DNA of 64,000 nt from Roseibium sediminicola (GCF_023156505.1 NZ_JALNMJ010000004.1:1-64000); one strand, 5' to 3'; positions 24,936 to 34,348 are shown, counted from the stretch's first letter. Numbers and translations: made by a program. The notes: generated by a model not told the origin, from the sequence alone.

Positions 24936-25385
24936 TTAGTAAGGCACGTCAGAAACGAATTCGCAGGTGATTTCGACGGTGTAGCCGGAGGCCTCGGGAT
25001 CGCCGTCTGTCGCCTGGCCGAGCCGGTCGAGACCGGTGATTTCCCACGTTGCGACGTTGCCGGTCGAAGCCTCGAGAGCCGCATGCACCTTTGCCAGGAT
25101 CGTCCCAAGTGCCGCCCGGCGCGCTTCGTCCGTGGCCGCTTTCACGATCAGTTCCAGAAGAGCAAACTGACGCAGTTCAAATTGCCCGTCCGGCACCCCG
25201 AGCGCTTCGGTGATACGCTCAAGATCCCCGTCGACCATGTTGCCATAGGACAGCGACCCACCGGCAAGCGCTTCGAAGGCATCGTCCAGCGTCTGGTTCC
25301 GCGCGATCGCCGGCACGTCGGCCTCTGCCGCGGAGAGATCGGTCAGCACCGTGTGCAAAGCGGTTAGAACTGCATCCGAACTCAT
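24936..25385 (-). CDS. Tail terminator protein (U-like)
   Basis: 149 residues with the layout of lambda U-type minor tail proteins: an N-terminal helix (MSSDAVLTALHTVLTDL), a central helical pair, and a C-terminal beta part (EASGYTVEITCEFVSDVPY). It overlaps the Z-like gene by four bases. It would cap the tail tube and join it to the head connector. Confidence 0.7.
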   Translation of the reverse strand: MSSDAVLTALHTVLTDLSAAEADVPAIARNQTLDDAFEALAGGSLSYGNMVDGDLERITEALGVPDGQFELRQFALLELIVKAATDEARRAALGTILAKVHAALEASTGNVATWEITGLDRLGQATDGDPEASGYTVEITCEFVSDVPY

Positions 25386-26056
25386 TGGGACAGCCTTTCG
25401 GTCAAACGCCGCGTGAGGAGTGTTGGATACTGCCTGCGCAGAACAGTCTCGATCGAGGACACGTCCAATCGCTTCGAAAGGCGAACCTGTTTGACGAGCA
25501 CGAACATAAGAACCCGTTCTGACTTTTGCCGGCCACCTGCCTTGATGCGACGGGACCCGCCCCGTTTGCCGCGCGAGCGCCGAAAACCGTCTTCAGCAAA
25601 AGCGTAGACGATTGATCCTTGTGAACCAGAACGCGCCCGGAAACTAAGGGCATCCTTGCCGAAGGTTTCCGTGAACTCCCTCAGGCTCATGCGGCGCCCG
25701 CGTGAAAGCCGTTCGCGGCTCTTCGGGGCAAAGTCTGTCGGAATGGCCAGAAAGCTCTTGTTTCTCGGGCGGATTGTCTGGCCTTCGTCGAAGGACTGAA
25801 TGATCTCGGGCGCTTTGGTGAAGATCAGCGCTGCAGGTTCCAGCGTTTCGACACCATGACGTGGATAAACATTGTGCCGCCAGGCTTTGGCAACCTTCCG
25901 CCCAAGTCCGGCTGCTGTCGTTTGCTGCCGGAACCTCTTCTTGCCCAAAATGGCAACGTCTTCGGTCCCGAGGCGCAGAGCAATCGAGACTTCCTTTTCT
26001 TCCGCGTCGAGATGCTTTTGCAGGTCCCCGACAAGCGCCAGTCTCAAATCAGGCAT
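25382..26056 (-). CDS. Tail completion protein (Z position, DUF6441-like)
   Basis: 224 residues, highly basic, with KRFRQQTTAAGLGRKVAKAW early and repeated Arg/Lys/Gly in the middle (RRSRGKRGGSRRIKAGG). This resembles the DUF6441 type of minor tail proteins and occupies lambda Z's slot between FII and U. Overlaps neighbours at both ends. Confidence 0.7.
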   Translation of the reverse strand: MPDLRLALVGDLQKHLDAEEKEVSIALRLGTEDVAILGKKRFRQQTTAAGLGRKVAKAWRHNVYPRHGVETLEPAALIFTKAPEIIQSFDEGQTIRPRNKSFLAIPTDFAPKSRERLSRGRRMSLREFTETFGKDALSFRARSGSQGSIVYAFAEDGFRRSRGKRGGSRRIKAGGRQKSERVLMFVLVKQVRLSKRLDVSSIETVLRRQYPTLLTRRLTERLSQ

Positions 26057-26379
26057 CAGCTGGCTACCGCCTTGAACTTCCAGACCAATCGCGCACAGCC
26101 CGATAATATCGGGAGCGATTTAATCGTGTAAATGGCGCCAGTCTCAGCGATAGTGATCACCCGCTCTTTCGACGGCGTCACTTCGGCAGCACGGAGTTTG
26201 AGAACACTTTCCCGGCCAACCGGACGGGATTTGCCGCCAAAATCCAGCGGTTCGTCGTCATCCGAGGAAAACAGCACCTTACAAGGCACGGGATCGCCGG
26301 TCTCCGGCTGATAGAAACCGTCGACGCCGAGTTTTGAAAACGCGGCGTCGATGGCTTTCTGAGCGATATCGGAACGCAT
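26056..26379 (-). CDS. Head-tail joining protein (FII-like)
   Basis: 107 residues starting MRSDIAQKAIDAAFSKLGVD, beta-rich after an N-terminal helix, with a C-terminal strand KSLPILSGCARLVWKFKA. Size and position between capsid and Z-like gene match the FII/gp17 connector family that forms the ring to which the tail docks. Confidence 0.7.
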   Translation of the reverse strand: MRSDIAQKAIDAAFSKLGVDGFYQPETGDPVPCKVLFSSDDDEPLDFGGKSRPVGRESVLKLRAAEVTPSKERVITIAETGAIYTIKSLPILSGCARLVWKFKAVAS

Positions 26380-26386
26380 GGCCGGA

Positions 26387-27436
26387 TTAGTCGGAGCTGT
26401 AGACTTCGACCAGAAGGTTAGGCTGTTTGCAAACGGCCAGGCGGTTCGATTGCGACTTCATTTCAACGCCGGAGCCATGGTCGAGCACTTTTGTCGAAAT
26501 GTAGATCGGATCGTCCGCGTTGGGCGCTATGTTGACCATCTCGATGTGATGCGCCGGGGACTGATAGGTCCGGAACAGGTTCTGCGTCCCTGACGGATAG
26601 GCATGCCCCTTGCCGCTTTCGACGGCCGCCTCAGACGTGATCGCCCCGTTGACACCGCGCACCGGGAACGTTCCCTTGTATTCACGGAATAGGATCTGGC
26701 CGAACTCGAAGACACGGCCCCAGTTTCCACCCAGGCGATCCCGCTCCATGTTCTGCAACGTCGGTGCGTTCTGGGTCTGGATCCAGAACTTCTCGACATT
26801 CGCGTGCGCCACCAGCTTGTTGAAGAAGGCAGAAGACACAATGCATTCGATCTGCGTCGAAGTCTCGCCCTTGAGATTGCTGAGGACGTGATCGATGACC
26901 TCTTCACACTTTTCGATCACCTTGGTGGCGGGGGTGCCGAGCTTGAAGTCGACCGTCTTCTTGGTGAGGTTCAGAACCGTGAAGAGGTTGTAGAGCGTGC
27001 GGCCTTTACCGTCCTTGATCAGGCCCCGCAGCATGCCCATTCGAATGTATTCGAGCGTGACCGAATGGTGGTTCCGGATGCGCGACAGGCGCTGGGCAGT
27101 CTCCGTGTCGAGGTTGCGGGCCTGCAGAACGCCGTTGATGACTTCCAGACCGCCTGCCAGGTCCTCCGCCTTGATGGTTTCCAGGTGCGGGAAATGCGGG
27201 ATGGTGAGGATCGTGCCGCCGACATTGTCCTGTTCCGACATCTGGCCCGGTGCGCCCGGCTCCTCGGCGGCCAGAACAACGAGCTGACCGTCGCGGTAAT
27301 CGATGCGGACCATACGGGACGCCATCGGTTCGCCCGGAGCAAGATTGAGGGCGTTGAGAAGACCGAACAAGTTCGGGATGCGGTTGACCTCTTCGGTCAG
27401 CTCCACATTGGTATAGGGAAAGAGAATTTCCGGCAT
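26387..27436 (-). CDS. Major capsid protein (lambda gpE family)
   Basis: 349 residues starting MPEILFPYTNVELTEEVNRI, with TIPHFPHLETIKAEDLAGGL near residues 78-97 and a C-terminal IYISTKVLDHGSGVEMKSQS; these are hallmark segments of the gpE family, an HK97 fold. AGGAG precedes the ATG at 27436. It is the most abundant virion protein and builds the icosahedral shell with the decoration protein encoded just upstream. Confidence 0.9.
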   Translation of the reverse strand: MPEILFPYTNVELTEEVNRIPNLFGLLNALNLAPGEPMASRMVRIDYRDGQLVVLAAEEPGAPGQMSEQDNVGGTILTIPHFPHLETIKAEDLAGGLEVINGVLQARNLDTETAQRLSRIRNHHSVTLEYIRMGMLRGLIKDGKGRTLYNLFTVLNLTKKTVDFKLGTPATKVIEKCEEVIDHVLSNLKGETSTQIECIVSSAFFNKLVAHANVEKFWIQTQNAPTLQNMERDRLGGNWGRVFEFGQILFREYKGTFPVRGVNGAITSEAAVESGKGHAYPSGTQNLFRTYQSPAHHIEMVNIAPNADDPIYISTKVLDHGSGVEMKSQSNRLAVCKQPNLLVEVYSSD

Positions 27437-27482
27437 AGCCTTTCACTCCTGATCGTTTCCGGTCCTGCCGGAAATCCAAATG

Positions 27483-27504
27483 AAAAAGGCCGGCGGTGCC
27501 GGCC
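27483..27504 (-). terminator. Terminator between decoration and capsid genes
   Basis: GGCCGGC, a three-base loop, GCCGGCC and five T on the minus strand. Mid-operon placement suggests partial termination or an mRNA-stabilising hairpin that sets capsid stoichiometry. Confidence 0.75.
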
Positions 27505-27524
27505 TCTGGTTTGTCTGTTTTGGG

Positions 27525-28232
27525 TTAGGCGGTGCGGACCACGATGCCCTGTTCCTCCAGGGCTTCGAGCGCTTCGGCCTTCTGTGCGGCGGTAACGCCG
27601 TCCGGCCAGACGATGCCCTTTTCAAAGCAAAGCACCTGGCGGCGCAGGGCAATCAGGCCAAGATCGAGATCGGTGCCGTCTGGCGCTTCTGCCGTTGTCG
27701 CCGCAATGCCCCACGGGATCTCAGACCCGGCCGCCCCTGCGGGGTCCCAGGCGACGACTTTGCCGGCATTTGGATTGATATCGCCCTTGGTGACGGTCAC
27801 CTCGAAACGGTCGCCCGCGACAAAATCGGTCGCGCCATCTGCGATGGTGAACCGGATCTGCTTGCCGAAGGCGACGCCGACCTTGGCCGTTCCGATCGAC
27901 TTTCCGTCCGGATCGGACACCTCGAATGTCCCGGTATCGACGGCGGGATCGGTGCAAACGACGGTATAGACGCCTTCCTTGACGGCGGTGGTCACCGCAG
28001 GGTTGGCGATCGTGAGCGTTCCGTCCCCGGTATTGCCTGCGTCTGCGGCAGAAACGGCAGTCACGTCTGCGGTCGTCGCCAGCAGAGCAAGGATGGTCCC
28101 GAGCACAATCTTGCGAACGGAACCGCTCCCGGCAAGAAGCGTCACGGGTTCGCGGGAGAAGTCGGGATGCACTTCCCATTTCAGCAGGGAAGAAAGACCC
28201 TGCGCCTGTGTCATGGAATAGTACGGCAGCAT
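27525..28232 (-). CDS. Head decoration protein (gpD-like)
   Basis: 235 residues from the ATG at 28232 with AGAGGAC upstream (an earlier in-frame start exists). Residues 1-60 contain LLKWEVHPDFSREPVTLLAG, a gpD-type N-terminal arm. The following region has internally related beta segments (TIANPAVTTAVKEGVYTV, FTIADGATDFVAGDRFEVTV). It is about twice lambda gpD, so an extra domain is embedded. The last 60 residues are helical and acidic. Confidence 0.75.
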   Translation of the reverse strand: MLPYYSMTQAQGLSSLLKWEVHPDFSREPVTLLAGSGSVRKIVLGTILALLATTADVTAVSAADAGNTGDGTLTIANPAVTTAVKEGVYTVVCTDPAVDTGTFEVSDPDGKSIGTAKVGVAFGKQIRFTIADGATDFVAGDRFEVTVTKGDINPNAGKVVAWDPAGAAGSEIPWGIAATTAEAPDGTDLDLGLIALRRQVLCFEKGIVWPDGVTAAQKAEALEALEEQGIVVRTA

Positions 28233-28320
28233 GTTGAAAGTCCTCTTCAATCGGCCGAGTTGTTGCGTTCCCCGGCCCGGCTTGGGTCGAGGTCAAAAGT
28301 CTCGAATGTTGGGAAGCGCC

Positions 28321-28716
28321 TTAGCTGGCGTAGCGGTCGACGGCCTTGGAAAGGCCGGACTTCGGCTTTTCGGTGTTGGCGGGACCGCCGAAATCAAGGG
28401 CGGCACCGGCAGCAGCCTGGCCTTTCAAAGACGCGAAATCGTCGCCTTCCTCGTCCTTCGGCGCCGCGGCCTTCGCCGACTTCGAAAGCGCGGCGTTGGC
28501 AGCTTCCGGTGCCTGGTCGGTATCGAAGGCGAAATGACGGGCCAGCTCTTCGCGGCCTTCCGCCTCTTCGCTGTCGAGAATGGCCTTGATGCGGCCGCGC
28601 TCGGCGGATGCACCTTCGGCCGCGCCTTCTTTCCTGGCAGTTGCAACAGCCGTGTCGAGCTGCGCCTGCGTGATGCCCGAGGCGCTTGCATCGGGCCCCT
28701 GGTTATTCTCGCTCAT
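28321..28716 (-). CDS. Nested scaffold protein (Nu3-like)
   Basis: Internal in-frame start within the protease gene: ATG at 28716 has AAGGAAGGGA about eight bases upstream. It encodes 131 residues, MSENNQGPDASASGITQAQL and onward, helical and charged like phage scaffolds. In lambda, Nu3 is likewise the in-frame C-terminal part of C. Confidence 0.7.
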   Translation of the reverse strand: MSENNQGPDASASGITQAQLDTAVATARKEGAAEGASAERGRIKAILDSEEAEGREELARHFAFDTDQAPEAANAALSKSAKAAAPKDEEGDDFASLKGQAAAGAALDFGGPANTEKPKSGLSKAVDRYAS

Positions 28717-29625
28717 GATAAGTCCCTTCCTTTGCGAGATGGTGCGCCCGACGCGGGCGCTGGCAAGGTCCTCGAGGACCTCGTCGAACGTGCCGATCTG
28801 GTCGGCAAGACCTGCTTCCATCGCGGCGCCAGCTCCAAGCATGGAAGCTTCAAGGTCGAAAACCGCCTGTTCCTCAATGCCGCGGTGTTCGGACACGAGA
28901 CCTACAAACTGGCTCATGATCGCATTGACACGCGCCTCGATGTGCGCCTTGGCGTCCCCTTCCAGCGGACCGAATGGGTGTCCATCGACTTTGCGCGCAC
29001 CGGCATGAATGATCGTCGCCTTGACGCCTCGTGCCTCCAACTGCTTGCTTCGGTCGAAGTGAAGCCACAACACGCCGATGGAACCGACTTCGCTGCTTTC
29101 CGTCATGACGATCTTGGTGGCGCCGCTGATCAGCCCGAAGGCGGCGGAAGCCGCCGTCGAGTTGACCACCGCGATCACCGGCTTGATTTGGTTGATCTTG
29201 CGAACCAGTCGAGCTGCTTCGACCATCCCAGCGGCCTGGCCGCCAGGTGAGTTTACGTCGAGCGCGATGGCACTGACTTCCTGATCGGCGCCGGCCCGGT
29301 TTAGTTGCTCGGCAAAACCTTCGTATGAAGTCATGCCGGAATAGCTCCCCATCCAGGCACCGCGGTTGACCAGCTCGCCCATGAGGCTGATGCGCGCAAC
29401 GCTGCCGATCCGCGCATATCCCTGCCACTCGGGGCCCTTGTCACCCGGTTCAAAGGCATCTTCGCCTCGGAACCGATTACCTTTCGGTTCCGGGGGCACG
29501 ACACCAAGCATGCGGCTGGCAACATATTCGCCGATCAGGAGACCTTGGCTTTCGGCCAACAGCAACGGGGTATCGAAAACCTGCGTTGCCGCTCGTAGGT
29601 AGCTCAGTTCGTTGACGTCTGGCAT
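28321..29625 (-). CDS. Prohead protease, S49/ClpP family (lambda C-like)
   Basis: 434 residues, ATG at 29625 after AAGGGA. SppA-type signature: NSTAASAAFGLISGATKIVM holds the nucleophile Ser, and SEVGSIGVLWLHFDRSKQLE with the nearby Lys completes a Ser-Lys dyad. The early part has DVNSPGGQAAGMVEAARLV. The C-terminal 131 residues are the scaffold region also made separately. It processes the portal vertex during head assembly. Confidence 0.9.
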   Translation of the reverse strand: MPDVNELSYLRAATQVFDTPLLLAESQGLLIGEYVASRMLGVVPPEPKGNRFRGEDAFEPGDKGPEWQGYARIGSVARISLMGELVNRGAWMGSYSGMTSYEGFAEQLNRAGADQEVSAIALDVNSPGGQAAGMVEAARLVRKINQIKPVIAVVNSTAASAAFGLISGATKIVMTESSEVGSIGVLWLHFDRSKQLEARGVKATIIHAGARKVDGHPFGPLEGDAKAHIEARVNAIMSQFVGLVSEHRGIEEQAVFDLEASMLGAGAAMEAGLADQIGTFDEVLEDLASARVGRTISQRKGLIMSENNQGPDASASGITQAQLDTAVATARKEGAAEGASAERGRIKAILDSEEAEGREELARHFAFDTDQAPEAANAALSKSAKAAAPKDEEGDDFASLKGQAAAGAALDFGGPANTEKPKSGLSKAVDRYAS

Positions 29626-29635
29626 GGTCGGTCCC

Positions 29636-29878
29636 TTAGTAGCCGCCTTGGATCGCAAACCGGCTTCGAACGCCTTGCTTGCGATTGCAGTCGGCCTTGA
29701 GTTTCGTGATCATCCGCTCCAGGTCTTTCGAATTTGCCGGTTGCAGCGTGACGTCGAAGTCCTCGTGACGAACCCGAACCTCGACCTCACCTGCCGAAAG
29801 CTTGTAGAGCGCTGTCTGCAAAAGCGGCCAGACGAGGCACGGATTGCTCGTGTCGATCCCGTCAAAAATGCTGGCCAT
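29636..29878 (-). CDS. Head-tail joining protein gpW-like
   Basis: 80 residues, MASIFDGIDTSNPCLVWPLL start. The two-helix and hairpin pattern (ALYKLSAGEVEVRVRHEDFD, ERMITKLKADCNRKQG) matches the gpW family, which sits under the portal. Overlaps the portal gene by one base. Its place after, not before, the portal gene differs from lambda. Confidence 0.7.
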   Translation of the reverse strand: MASIFDGIDTSNPCLVWPLLQTALYKLSAGEVEVRVRHEDFDVTLQPANSKDLERMITKLKADCNRKQGVRSRFAIQGGY

Positions 29879-31476
29879 CAGTTTTCGTCCTTGTTGTCAT
29901 CTTCCTCGTCGTCTTCCGTCGGCGGGGCACCGCTGGTATCGACTAGGGGTGACCCTTTGGCAGCATGGGGATCGGCCTGACCGAGCCTTTCAAACCGTTT
30001 GGACTCCCGGGCGCGCTGCTCAGCAACCTCTTCCCAATCGTAGCCAAGTTCCGCGCATTCGATCGAAAGACTGGAAACGCCGCGCTCCAGCCGCTCGCCC
30101 ATCGATTTGGCGGATTTCAGATCATCGGCGGTCGGCTTTGCAGGGCCGCGCCATTCCGCCTGTGTCGCTGCACCGCGCACTCGCAGGAAATTCCGATACC
30201 CGCCCGGGAACGAGATCCAGCCCTTGAAGACCTGTTCTTCGAGCCAGGCGTCATACACTGCCTGGTAGAACGGAGCCGACAGGTCCTCACGCCGCGTGAT
30301 CACTTGCGGCCAAAGCGATGCAATGCCCATCCGAACCGACGAATAGGTCGCCCCCTCATAGTCGAACGCCATCGCCTCGTAGGAAACGCCGATCGCGCGG
30401 GCGATCTCGCGCAACAGGTTCCGCATGAAAGGCAGATAGTTGTTGTGCGGATGATTGGTGTTGTGAAACTGAAGTTCTTCGCCAAAGAACAGGTGCGCGA
30501 CCTTGCCGTGCGCGCCCAAATCGAGCTTCGCGTCCTTGGCCCATTCCTGTTTGGCTTCGAAAAATCCGGCAAGATCGCCACTGACTGATACGTTGCCGTC
30601 CTCGTCCTTGGTCGTCAGGCCATCGAACACTTCCTCGGACAGCGAGTCCGATTTGATGGTCGCGGCGAAGATTGTTTGCAGAAGAGCTGCCACCAGGGTG
30701 GCATCTGCCAACTGATCGACCTGGCGAAATACCTTCAGCACCGCGGCGAAGGGAGATACACCTCGCGTTTGGTCCGCTTCACCGTCAAACGTATGGATGA
30801 TCAACGGACGGCCATGTCTGTCGCGAGCCGGCACGTCCACCGTGCGTTCATGACCGTTCTGGCGCGCCCGCATGCGGTACCCAATCGCCATGCCGTCACC
30901 ATCGAGAAAAACGCCCTGGTGAAGCCGGGCCTCGTCTCTCGTTTCCTGTGTGATCCGAAGCGGGGAAAGCAACTGGATTTTCGTCTCGGTCAGGGAATCG
31001 CTGCGGCGGCGGAGCAACGACCGGGCCACGCCTTCACCAAAACCGTAGTGGCTGCGCAGCTGCCATTTTGCCATCGCCGCAACGGTCATCTTGCCGCGTG
31101 CATCGCATTCCTGAGGATTGCGGGAATAGGTTTTCCAGCGCTTTGCGGTGTTGCGCGACCACTCGTCAGCCTCGTCCTGACTGGAAAAACCGCAGGCGGC
31201 AAAGTCCGGTATCGGGTTGAGTTTCAGCCCGTTGCCGATCGTGTCGCCGACAGCTTGGTCGACGGCACCTTTCATCCAGCCGGAATTGTGGATCGATTCC
31301 ACCGCGCGGGAGGCAACCGCAGCCCAGGCCTGTCGAACGTCATGCTTCGCCTCGCGCAAGGCAGGACGCGGCCAGCCGGCCAGGAAGCCGCTGCGGTCCG
31401 GGCGCAGATATTGCGATTGCTCGCGCCCGGCCGGCAGTATGTCGCGGCGCGGAATTGTCGGAACCGAAGGGGGCAT
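29878..31476 (-). CDS. Portal protein (lambda gpB family)
   Basis: 532 residues. DGDGMAIGYRMRARQNGHER and VIHTFDGEADQTRGVSPFA-like segments, then LREIARAIGVSYEAMAFDYE, are typical of lambda-family portals. It forms the twelve-fold DNA channel at one vertex and binds the terminase. The C-terminus is Asp/Glu/Asn-rich (EDDEEDDNKDEN). It overlaps gpW and lies two bases from the large terminase. Confidence 0.9.
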   Translation of the reverse strand: MPPSVPTIPRRDILPAGREQSQYLRPDRSGFLAGWPRPALREAKHDVRQAWAAVASRAVESIHNSGWMKGAVDQAVGDTIGNGLKLNPIPDFAACGFSSQDEADEWSRNTAKRWKTYSRNPQECDARGKMTVAAMAKWQLRSHYGFGEGVARSLLRRRSDSLTETKIQLLSPLRITQETRDEARLHQGVFLDGDGMAIGYRMRARQNGHERTVDVPARDRHGRPLIIHTFDGEADQTRGVSPFAAVLKVFRQVDQLADATLVAALLQTIFAATIKSDSLSEEVFDGLTTKDEDGNVSVSGDLAGFFEAKQEWAKDAKLDLGAHGKVAHLFFGEELQFHNTNHPHNNYLPFMRNLLREIARAIGVSYEAMAFDYEGATYSSVRMGIASLWPQVITRREDLSAPFYQAVYDAWLEEQVFKGWISFPGGYRNFLRVRGAATQAEWRGPAKPTADDLKSAKSMGERLERGVSSLSIECAELGYDWEEVAEQRARESKRFERLGQADPHAAKGSPLVDTSGAPPTEDDEEDDNKDEN

Positions 31477-31478
31477 GA

Positions 31479-33428
31479 TTATCCGTTCAAGGCTTTCGCA
31501 AGACCTGCGAATGTGGTGGTTTTCTTGCTAGTTTTGGTGGTTGGCGCAGGGGCCGGAGCGAGCGGCAGATCTTCTAAGTCGAGTTGCGCTTCCGGGACCG
31601 GCGTCCATCGCTCCGCTTCAAGACGGTCCCAGACCGCGGACGGCATCGAGCGAAGACCGTATTTTGTCGCCGCGGCCTCCGCCTGGTTCATTGTGTCGAG
31701 CGGCTCGTTGTTCTGGGTCGGGTCTTTCTTCCACTTCCAGACGTCAAACCCGTCCCGGTTCTTCTCTACCACCCGGCGCTCGGCTGTCAGACCACGGAAA
31801 TACTCGTCGTCCAGTCCGCTCGCGAACGCCACATAACCCGGCTCCAGAGGATCGGTCTTGCGGATGTTCTTGTAGAGCCCGAACTTCATGATCGAGCCGT
31901 TGAAGTTGTAGAAGCGCCGGGAGTATTTCTTCACCTTCCCGGTCTTGTCGTCGTACTCCTGTTTGACCCGCTGCAGGCGCGGCGCGGTCTCGGAACGGGC
32001 GCCGCGGACCATGATGACCTTCGAGGCCGGGTGCCGCTTCGCCCATCCCCAGACATCGGCCGTCGAATAGTTGCCATCGATGGCCGTCAGATCGGGCTTC
32101 AGTTTGTGGCCGTAGGCATTCTTCCACTCGCTGACGATCAGGAGATCCAGCATCCCGCGCGCCGATTTTTCACTGATGTGACCAGCAATAACACCGTAGT
32201 CGATGACATAACGGCGCAGATCCCGGTCCCAGCCGACGAGATGCCATTCGACACGATCATCCTGGCAGTCAATGCCGAGTGTGATCAGCACCGCGCCGGC
32301 GGGGATCTGGCCCTTGGAATAATCCGACTCGGCCGCCCGGTCTCTCAGCTCCTCCCAGGGCGGCGCGTCGCCGGCGGCATTGTAGGCCTGGCCGACAACG
32401 TCGTTCATGAAGGTCTGTTCGCTGGCCGGGTCTCCCTTGGCCTTCAGCCATGCCCGCGCAATGCGTTCGAAGGTCTGAAGGACCGAATAGGCCGACCAGA
32501 TCCAGAAGGATCGGTGTTGCCGCTTCGCCTTTTCGTTCTGCGTCCGCCATTCCAGCTTTTTCAGCATGGCCGGCCGATGGTGTTCCTCGATGACACCGCC
32601 GCACTCCGGATCGGTGCAGACGAAGTGCGCCCTTTCCGGATGTTCCTCGTCCAGGTTGGCAAGCATGTTGTCCCATTCGAGAACCTGCATGTGCCCGCAA
32701 TGAGGACAGGGTACAAACGGCTGTTCCTGACTGCCATCCTCGTAGTTCCGCGAGATCCGGCAGCCCGGCAGGATCAACGGCGTCGAGATCTTAGCAATCT
32801 TCGCGAATTCGTGCGCCTGGCTGCGGCTATCCGCCTGAGCTTCCGGATCGCCTGCCGAGTTTGTCTCCCACTTCGCCAAGTCATCCTGCACCTGGTTCTT
32901 CATGGTCACCATCGACAGGGACGCCGGAGAGTTCGCTCCGGAGATCTGGATGGCGCCGCGCCCGTCGATCCGCTCCTTGTAGAGGATCGAGTCGCCGCCA
33001 TCCCGGCTTTTTTGAGAAAAGAGCGCGCGCAATGACGTCGTGTTCTTCAGCATCGGCGCAAGCTTCTGCTTGGACCAGCGCTGCGCGTTGCCCTCCGTCG
33101 GGTGCACATAGAGGAAATCGCCTGGCACCATGGCGAGCGAGCCGCAACAGAAAATGTTGGCCAGGACCGTACCACCGAGCTGCGCGCTTTTCTTCAGCGT
33201 CACTATGCGGCACGGATCTTCCGGCGAAAACGCCCTTAGGACCTCGTCGAAGTATCCGAAGAGATCCCGGTTATAGGGACCGGGATAGGGGCTTTCGCGC
33301 TCGGAAAGTACGATGTTGTCTTCGGCCCACTTCAGGTAATCGACACGCGGAGGCGGCGTCCAGACATCCGCCATCGCGTCATAGGCAAGGCGTTCCGGAT
33401 TGGCCGTGTTGACGACGATGCAGTTCAA
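31479..33428 (-). CDS. Terminase large subunit (GpA family)
   Basis: 649 residues. The ATPase half includes GDFLYVHPTEGNAQRWSKQK and TMKNQVQDDLAKWE, a GpA-family signature. A zinc-finger-like CPHCGH ... CTDPECGG segment follows near residues 238-268, and the nuclease half has LGIDCQDDRVEWHLVGWDRD with the metal-binding acidic residues. It translocates DNA into the prohead and cuts at cos. GpA-type enzymes make cohesive ends, so the virion genome probably has cos ends. Confidence 0.9.
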   Translation of the reverse strand: MNCIVVNTANPERLAYDAMADVWTPPPRVDYLKWAEDNIVLSERESPYPGPYNRDLFGYFDEVLRAFSPEDPCRIVTLKKSAQLGGTVLANIFCCGSLAMVPGDFLYVHPTEGNAQRWSKQKLAPMLKNTTSLRALFSQKSRDGGDSILYKERIDGRGAIQISGANSPASLSMVTMKNQVQDDLAKWETNSAGDPEAQADSRSQAHEFAKIAKISTPLILPGCRISRNYEDGSQEQPFVPCPHCGHMQVLEWDNMLANLDEEHPERAHFVCTDPECGGVIEEHHRPAMLKKLEWRTQNEKAKRQHRSFWIWSAYSVLQTFERIARAWLKAKGDPASEQTFMNDVVGQAYNAAGDAPPWEELRDRAAESDYSKGQIPAGAVLITLGIDCQDDRVEWHLVGWDRDLRRYVIDYGVIAGHISEKSARGMLDLLIVSEWKNAYGHKLKPDLTAIDGNYSTADVWGWAKRHPASKVIMVRGARSETAPRLQRVKQEYDDKTGKVKKYSRRFYNFNGSIMKFGLYKNIRKTDPLEPGYVAFASGLDDEYFRGLTAERRVVEKNRDGFDVWKWKKDPTQNNEPLDTMNQAEAAATKYGLRSMPSAVWDRLEAERWTPVPEAQLDLEDLPLAPAPAPTTKTSKKTTTFAGLAKALNG

Positions 33429-34114
33429 TCTGTTTCGTCCTCGTCGTCGGTTGTGATTTCCGTTTCGATGGTCTCGGGCAGGTCTGCGCCCTTCTCGCGC
33501 GCCTTTTCCGCTGCGCGAGACCTCATCTGCGTGAATTCGCCCCGAAGAAGATGCAGCACGTCGCGGACGGGCACTTCGAAGTGCGAGGCGACCGCGGCGG
33601 CCATGTTCGGGAGCGAACCTTCGAAGGTCTGGATCATCTCGACCGCGATGCGCCGGTTGGTTGACTGGACCTCCTGCGTGATCGTGAACCGGCCCTTGCG
33701 CTCCTCTTCCTCTTCCGCCGCCTTGCGGCTGCGGATCTGTTCCTGAAACAGACGCTGACGCTTAAGCTGGTCCTCGACACTATCGCTACGAGGATCTTGT
33801 GGCGGCGCTGGAGAAGTCATCGCGGGCTGTGCCGGAGCCGGCGCGACGTCGAAAGGCAAACCGCCCGGAACTGGTGAGGCTGACAGCCTGGTATCGATGC
33901 CGTTGCCAAGCATCTGTCCAATATCGAGCGCGCGTCGGAGCTGTTCGCGGGCGACAGGCACGTTAATCTGCGCCCGCCTGCCCTCCCCCACCAGCGCAGG
34001 CCCAAAAATCTTGCCCTCAGAGATGTACTGCGACACCCGTCCGGCGCTGACACCGAGGATGTCGGCAAACGCACCTTTGCTGACAACGGCATTTTCATCC
34101 GCATGCGTTGTCAC
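33425..34114 (-). CDS. Terminase small subunit (Nu1-like)
   Basis: 229 residues. Residues 10-70 read VVSKGAFADILGVSAGRVSQ then YISEGKIFGPALVGEGRRAQ, the winged HTH of Nu1-type proteins. The rest is a charged coiled coil ending with an acidic tail (EITTDDEDETD). It recognises cos and hands DNA to the large subunit, whose start it overlaps. First gene of the late operon, following a terminator. Confidence 0.85.
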   Translation of the reverse strand: MTTHADENAVVSKGAFADILGVSAGRVSQYISEGKIFGPALVGEGRRAQINVPVAREQLRRALDIGQMLGNGIDTRLSASPVPGGLPFDVAPAPAQPAMTSPAPPQDPRSDSVEDQLKRQRLFQEQIRSRKAAEEEEERKGRFTITQEVQSTNRRIAVEMIQTFEGSLPNMAAAVASHFEVPVRDVLHLLRGEFTQMRSRAAEKAREKGADLPETIETEITTDDEDETD

Positions 34115-34271
34115 GGCGCGTCTCCGGCTTAGGCCTCTACTTTAGGTATTTAGCTGGTTCTTTAGGACTTTACCCAAGTTTAGGCTTCGATTTTAGGGTC
34201 AGACTGGCCACCCCAAACGCTAAGCCGCCCCGTTTTGTGGATTGGCTGGTACGGTCCCTAAAACCCCAAAG

Positions 34272-34300
34272 AAAAAACCCGCCGGGGTTGCCAGCGGGTT
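34272..34300 (-). terminator. Terminator between early and late operons
   Basis: AACCCGC, an 11-base loop, GCGGGTT and a six-T run on the minus strand, between the 34349 gene stop and the terminase. It would insulate late genes until antitermination or a late promoter acts. Confidence 0.8.
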
Positions 34301-34348
34301 TTGAACCTTTTTCAGTGCGGCTGTTCTATGTCAAGCCGAACTGTAAAG

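Noticed and set aside
30676..31836. 386-codon plus-strand frame over the portal and terminase genes
   Set aside because: Antisense to two well-recognised genes in the high-GC region; no ribosome site or family likeness.
31584..33035. 483-codon plus-strand frame over the large terminase
   Set aside because: Antisense to the GpA-type terminase; open only because of strong third-position GC bias.
9579..34114. Structural cluster considered as a gene transfer agent
   Set aside because: Gene order is lambda-like with GpA terminase, integrase, repressor, replication genes and att sites; gene transfer agents of this class have HK97-type heads and no integration module.
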